Shown one piece after another: positions 60,215 through 64,000 of a stretch of DNA of 64,000 bases (positions are counted from its first letter, which is position 1; each line of letters opens with the position of its first letter). This DNA comes from Microbulbifer flavimaris. Its GTDB lineage: Bacteria; Pseudomonadota; Gammaproteobacteria; Pseudomonadales; Cellvibrionaceae. The notes beneath the pieces are model-generated. The model ran no database searches. It was not told the origin of the DNA and saw nothing but the letters and a program-made list of their open reading frames with translations. Where the stretch lies: positions 806,001 through 870,000 of the forward strand of contig NZ_LRFG02000002.1 of NCBI RefSeq assembly GCF_001641755.2, in the 5' to 3' direction. Both the position numbers and the translations under genes were made by a program.

Positions 60215-62023
60215 GTGATAGACAACCTGCGCAATATTGCGATCATCGCCCACGTAGACCACGGCAAGACCACCCTGGTGGACAAGCTGTTGTCCCAGTC
60301 CGGCACCCTGGACCGCCGCGACGCCGACGCGGAGCGCGTGATGGACTCCAATGATCAGGAGCGTGAGCGCGGCATCACCATCCTGGCCAAGAACACCGCC
60401 ATCCGCTGGCACGACTACCGTATCAACATCGTCGACACCCCCGGACACGCCGACTTCGGCGGCGAGGTGGAGCGGGTGCTGTCCATGGTCGACTCCGTCC
60501 TGCTGCTGGTGGACGCGGTGGACGGCCCCATGCCACAGACCCGCTTCGTCACCCAGAAGGCATTCGAGCAGGGCCTGAACCCGATCGTGGTCATCAACAA
60601 GATCGACCGTCCCGGCGCGCGCCCGGACTGGGTCATGGACCAGGTATTCGACCTGTTCGACAGCCTCGGCGCCACCGACGAGCAGCTGGACTTCCCGGTG
60701 GTCTATGCCTCCGCCCTGAACGGCATCGCCGGTCTCGACGACACCGATATGGCCGACGACATGACGCCGCTGTTCCAGATGATCGTGGACAAGGTCGAGC
60801 CGCCGAAAGTGGACCAGAGCGGCCCCTTCCAGATGCAGATTTCCGCACTGGACTACAACAGCTACGTGGGCGTGATTGGCGTCGGCCGTATCACCCGCGG
60901 CACGCTGAAGCCGAACCAGCAGGTAGTGGTACTGGACCGTGACGGCAACTCCCGCAAGGCCAAGGTCCTGCAGGTCATGGGTTACCTGGGCCTGGAGCGC
61001 GTGGAAGTGGAACAGGCCAGCGCCGGCGACATCGTCTGCATCACCGGTGTAGGCGAGCTCAACATCTCCGACACCCTGTGTGACCCGGAACTGCCGGAAG
61101 CACTGCCCGCCCTGAGCGTGGACGAACCCACCGTGAGCATGACCTTCCAGGTCAACGACTCGCCGTTCGCCGGCCAGGATGGCAAGTTCGTCACCTCCCG
61201 CAATATCAAGGAGCGCCTCGATCAGGAGCTGATCCACAACGTGGCACTGCGGGTCGAGCAGGGCGATTCTCCGGATAAGTTCAAGGTTTCCGGCCGTGGC
61301 GAACTGCATCTGTCCGTTTTGATCGAAACCATGCGTCGCGAAGGTTTCGAGCTGGGCGTATCGCGCCCGGAAGTGGTGCAGCGTGAAATCGACGGCGAGA
61401 TCCAGGAGCCCTACGAGGAAGTGGTCATCGACGTCGAGGATCAGCACCAGGGTTCCGTGATGGAAGAGCTGGGCCTGCGCAAGGCGGAGCTGACCAACAT
61501 GGAGCCGGACGGCAAGGGCCGCGTGCGCCTGACGTTTATCGTGCCGTCCCGCGGCATGATCGGCTTCCGCTCACAGTTCCTGACCATGACCAGTGGCTCT
61601 GGCATCATGACCAGCATCTTTGACCACTATGGTCCGGTGAAGATGGGCGACGTGGCCAAGCGCACCAATGGTGTGCTGGTATCCATGGTCAATGGCAAGA
61701 CCCTGGCCTACGCGCTCTATGCGCTGCAGGACCGCGGTCGCCTGTTCCTGGGCCACGGCGAGGACATCTACGAGGGCCAGATCGTCGGCATTCACTCCCG
61801 CGCCAATGACTTGGTGGTAAACCCCACCAAGGCCAAGCAGCTGACCAATGTGCGTGCAGCCGGCACCGATGAGGCCCTGACCCTCACCCCGCCGATCCGC
61901 CACACCCTGGAGCAGGCGCTGGAATTCATCGAGGACGATGAGCTGGTGGAAGTGACTCCCAACCACATCCGCCTGCGCAAGAAGATCCTGCAGGAAAATA
62001 TGCGCAAGCGCGCCAAGAAGTAA
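60215..62023 (+). CDS. typA: GTPase TypA/BipA
   Basis: A 602-residue translational GTPase starting at GTG 60215, with AGAGGTT about 6 nt upstream. G1 [16 protein letters not shown]2 RGITI, G3 [21 protein letters not shown]4 [11 protein letters not shown]5 near [10 protein letters not shown]; then the EF-G-like domains and the BipA-specific C-terminal domain. It acts on ribosomes under stress and in 50S assembly. Followed by a terminator. Confidence 0.97.
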   Translation: MIDNLRNIAIIAHVDHGKTTLVDKLLSQSGTLDRRDADAERVMDSNDQERERGITILAKNTAIRWHDYRINIVDTPGHADFGGEVERVLSMVDSVLLLVDAVDGPMPQTRFVTQKAFEQGLNPIVVINKIDRPGARPDWVMDQVFDLFDSLGATDEQLDFPVVYASALNGIAGLDDTDMADDMTPLFQMIVDKVEPPKVDQSGPFQMQISALDYNSYVGVIGVGRITRGTLKPNQQVVVLDRDGNSRKAKVLQVMGYLGLERVEVEQASAGDIVCITGVGELNISDTLCDPELPEALPALSVDEPTVSMTFQVNDSPFAGQDGKFVTSRNIKERLDQELIHNVALRVEQGDSPDKFKVSGRGELHLSVLIETMRREGFELGVSRPEVVQREIDGEIQEPYEEVVIDVEDQHQGSVMEELGLRKAELTNMEPDGKGRVRLTFIVPSRGMIGFRSQFLTMTSGSGIMTSIFDHYGPVKMGDVAKRTNGVLVSMVNGKTLAYALYALQDRGRLFLGHGEDIYEGQIVGIHSRANDLVVNPTKAKQLTNVRAAGTDEALTLTPPIRHTLEQALEFIEDDELVEVTPNHIRLRKKILQENMRKRAKK

Positions 62024-62040
62024 GCGCTTCCATACCAAAG

Positions 62041-62072
62041 AAAAAAGGCGGGCCAAGTGCCCGCCTTTTTTC
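62041..62072. terminator. Bidirectional terminator after typA
   Basis: GGCGGGC (62047-62053) pairs with GCCCGCC (62059-62065), with six A before and six T after. It serves typA on the plus strand and the macro-domain gene on the minus strand. Confidence 0.9.
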
Positions 62073-62117
62073 ATTTGCTCCCGCCAGGTGCCCTCGATGG
62101 CGACCCGGCCAGCGTCT

Positions 62118-62642
62118 TCATCCGGATTCGGCAAAAAACTGTTTTTCCACCCGCCGCCATTCGGCCAGGGCCGCCCGGGTGTGCAGGCAAACGGTCAACT
62201 GCTCGAATCCTGCAGCCCTCGGCACCAGCACCTCCAGGGCGCGATGCGCAGCAATGCTGTGCGGGAAGCGGTTGGTACCGGCGCCCAGGGCGGGAAATAA
62301 CAACGTGCGAATGCCTTTGGCCTGGGCCAGGTCGAGTACGCTCTCATAGCATTGCCCCAACTGCGCCAGCGCTTTGGCACCCCACTGATCGCCGCTGCTC
62401 CACTGGGGAGTGACCGTATGAATCAGGTAGGAAACGGGCAGGCCGTAGGCTCTCGTCAGGCGCGCCTGACCCACTTCGCACTCAGGCTGCAGATCACAGG
62501 CAGCTTCCAGCGCGGCGCCACCGCGCTCAAAAATCTGGTCGGAGAGGCCGCGACCGCGTATCAGGTGTTTATGGGCCGGGCAGACCAGTCCGCCGGCACG
62601 GATTGTCAGGATGTCACCGCTTGTCAGTTTGATCACTGTCAC
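62118..62642 (-). CDS. Macro domain protein
   Basis: A 174-residue protein of the Appr-1-P-processing (macro) fold: VIKLTSGDILTIRAGGLVCPAHKHLIRGRGLSDQIF, YLIHTVTPQW, RTLLFPALGAGTNRFPHSIAAHRALEVL. The usual NAAN-type motif is changed to CPAHKHL, so ADP-ribose hydrolysis is uncertain. Start GTG 62642. It is alone beside a diguanylate cyclase gene. Confidence 0.8.
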   Translation of the reverse strand: MTVIKLTSGDILTIRAGGLVCPAHKHLIRGRGLSDQIFERGGAALEAACDLQPECEVGQARLTRAYGLPVSYLIHTVTPQWSSGDQWGAKALAQLGQCYESVLDLAQAKGIRTLLFPALGAGTNRFPHSIAAHRALEVLVPRAAGFEQLTVCLHTRAALAEWRRVEKQFFAESG

Positions 62643-62836
62643 CGCTTACCGATTCCGTCGCTCACCCAGCTGAAACTATAGCCGCCGGCCTTTGGCACCG
62701 CCGGTTATCCACTTATACTGTGGCCTCGCTCTGAAGCCGGCTGCATGGCCGCTGCCACAACCAATAAGAATTCGCCGCCGGGGCAGGGCGGAATGGGCCA
62801 GAGGGACAGCAAGGCCCAGCTTGCACAGGGACCTCC

Positions 62837-63919
62837 ATGATTCCAGGTTTACCCAGCGACACCTACGATTTCTCGAGCCCGGTGGACCAGGTTCGACGAA
62901 TCGAGCTGCGCCGGCGCATCCTGACATCGGGCTATATGCTGCTCTTTGCCATGGCCATTACCGGCGCCATGGCGGTAATGGCGCTGACCAATGGCGAGCT
63001 GCTGCTGTCCGGGGTGCTGTTTGGCATCGCCGGTATCATCCTCGGCGTCTATGTGGCGATCAACCTGGTCGGCCAGAGCAGCAAGACCCCGCTTCTGGTG
63101 GGCCTGCTGTTACTGGTGCTGTACTTCTACCTGCTTCTCTCCGGCGGTGTGAAAAATACCGGCCTGATGTGGGCTGTCACCCTGGTCCCGGGCTTCATCA
63201 ATCTGTATGGCTATCGAGCCGGCACCGCCACCCTGCTGGCGGTGGGCGGGGCGACGGCACTGATTCTCTTCTACCCGGAATTCCCCGGCCTCACCGCCGA
63301 GTATGACACCGCCTACCGGGCGCGCTTCCTCGCCGTGTTCGGGGCGCTGACCGCCTTGACGGCACTACTCGACAGCAGCCGCCAGCAAACCCAGCAGCTG
63401 CTGCAACACCTGACCGAGGAGCTGGAAGCCCGCGCCAGCACCGATGCACTCACCGGGCTCGTCAACCGCCGTGAGGCCTATCGCGCCATGAACGAGCTGG
63501 AACGGCGCGACCACCAGATGGCGGGGCGCTACACGGTGCTGGTCGGGGATCTGGATAACTTCAAAACCATCAATGACGAGCACGGGCACGGCTTTGGCGA
63601 CCAGGTACTGCGCGACGTCGCCCGCATACTGCAGGAAAACACGCGCGTGGGCGATATCGTTTCCCGCTGGGGAGGCGAGGAGTTCCTGATTCTCCTGCCG
63701 AACACCGATCTGGAAGGCGGCGGCGTGCTGGCAGAGAAACTGCGGGAAAAAGTGCAGGCCCTCAGTGAGACTTACGACGAGCCAGTGCAGGTTTCCATCA
63801 GCTTTGGGGTGGCGGAAGGCAACGCACACGAGTACACCCATGGACAGCTGCTGGCCGAGGCCGACGCAAGGATGTACCGGGCCAAACACACCGGTCGCAA
63901 TCGGGTCGTCGCCGCCTGA
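62837..63919 (+). CDS. Membrane diguanylate cyclase (GGDEF)
   Basis: A 360-residue protein: about six hydrophobic segments in the first 190 residues, a short coiled linker (LTEELEARASTDALTGLVNRREAYRAM), then the GGDEF domain with active-site GGEEF (279-283) and the I-site RVGD (270-273) five residues before. It should make c-di-GMP from GTP and be inhibited by its product. The N-terminal sensor resembles MASE-type domains; the signal is unknown. Confidence 0.93.
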   Translation: MIPGLPSDTYDFSSPVDQVRRIELRRRILTSGYMLLFAMAITGAMAVMALTNGELLLSGVLFGIAGIILGVYVAINLVGQSSKTPLLVGLLLLVLYFYLLLSGGVKNTGLMWAVTLVPGFINLYGYRAGTATLLAVGGATALILFYPEFPGLTAEYDTAYRARFLAVFGALTALTALLDSSRQQTQQLLQHLTEELEARASTDALTGLVNRREAYRAMNELERRDHQMAGRYTVLVGDLDNFKTINDEHGHGFGDQVLRDVARILQENTRVGDIVSRWGGEEFLILLPNTDLEGGGVLAEKLREKVQALSETYDEPVQVSISFGVAEGNAHEYTHGQLLAEADARMYRAKHTGRNRVVAA

Positions 63920-63923
63920 GCCA

Positions 63924-63964
63924 GACGGCAAAACGCGGCCCGTGAGAGGCCGCGCCATGCCGTC
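63924..63964. terminator. Possible terminator hairpin after the diguanylate cyclase
   Basis: GACGGCA (63924-63930) pairs with TGCCGTC (63958-63964), and CGCGGCC (63934-63940) with GGCCGCG (63948-63954). No T tract follows, so it is only a candidate; a gene to the right may end just beyond it on the minus strand. Confidence 0.45.
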
Positions 63965-64000
63965 AGATGGTGGACCATGCTGGCTCAGAAGTGCCAGCGC

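Noticed and set aside
63985-64000. Minus-strand tail RWHF and stop at the right edge
   Set aside because: Only four residues can be read; a terminal Phe would fit an outer-membrane barrel, but this is too short to annotate.
1-64000. tRNA, rRNA or CRISPR features
   Set aside because: None seen on reading through both strands; a tRNAscan or CRISPR search was not possible here.

Overview
The window reads as chromosome of a marine-type gammaproteobacterium, most like Microbulbifer/Cellvibrionales. I infer this from the high G+C content, gammaproteobacterial synteny (yrfG-hslR-hslO-pckA and typA/thiI-glnA-ntrB-ntrC), a HexR-type operator before pckA, and many TonB/OmpV/beta-barrel envelope proteins. 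The genus is not proven by the sequence. I found no rRNA, tRNA or CRISPR array.

Layout. 1-900: tail of a probable LuxR-type regulator and a DJ-1/YajL-family gene. 935-13776: an extracytoplasmic redox block on both strands. Leftward are a PD40 di-haem-type lipoprotein, an SH3b-barrel protein, an OMP_myx_plus-like barrel, a TlpA thioredoxin, a DUF4266 lipoprotein and DUF3570. Rightward are a CxxCH protein, a LamG lipoprotein with two CxxCH motifs, a Tat-exported DUF1501-like protein and ApbE. The DUF3570 protein carries D-M-I-S-G-A-S, which fits the ApbE flavinylation motif. 13903-23102: an operon for an energised envelope machine (periplasmic coiled-coil protein, three TPR proteins of which two are lipoproteins, a small exported protein, ExbB, two ExbD-like proteins, and a TonB-like protein ending in an AgmX/PglI domain). 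It resembles the Myxococcus Agl-Glt/Nfs machinery.

23136-28320: small conserved proteins, a DUF2946/OprC-like copper-uptake pair, an outer-membrane barrel and a solitary HicB-like gene. 28400-37411: cysQ, cysK, a YhhN lysoplasmalogenase, yrfG, hslR, a trypsin-PDZ protease, DUF4124, hslO and pckA. 37499-44030: tandem M15 peptidase-like membrane proteins, an AI-2E transporter, tandem DUF4239-like membrane proteins, a SASA esterase and a lipoprotein.

44031-47930: a lower-G+C run of small, mostly membrane ORFans, all leftward. Four junctions look like integron attC sites: the upstream stop codon lies inside one arm and the next gene starts just after the other. No integrase gene is present, so I read it as an integrase-less cassette cluster (CALIN). 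One cassette gene is broken at an A7 tract.

48003-64000: ntrC, ntrB, DUF4124 and glnA (with a sigma-54 promoter and NtrC-type boxes), thiI, a mipA-DUF3019-response regulator-sensor kinase operon, a DUF2817 peptidase, typA, a macro-domain protein and a membrane diguanylate cyclase. Three copies of a palindromic element (8387, 20188, 31925) share a 27-nt core but have different, self-complementary arms. One copy lies inside the coding sequence of the LamG lipoprotein.
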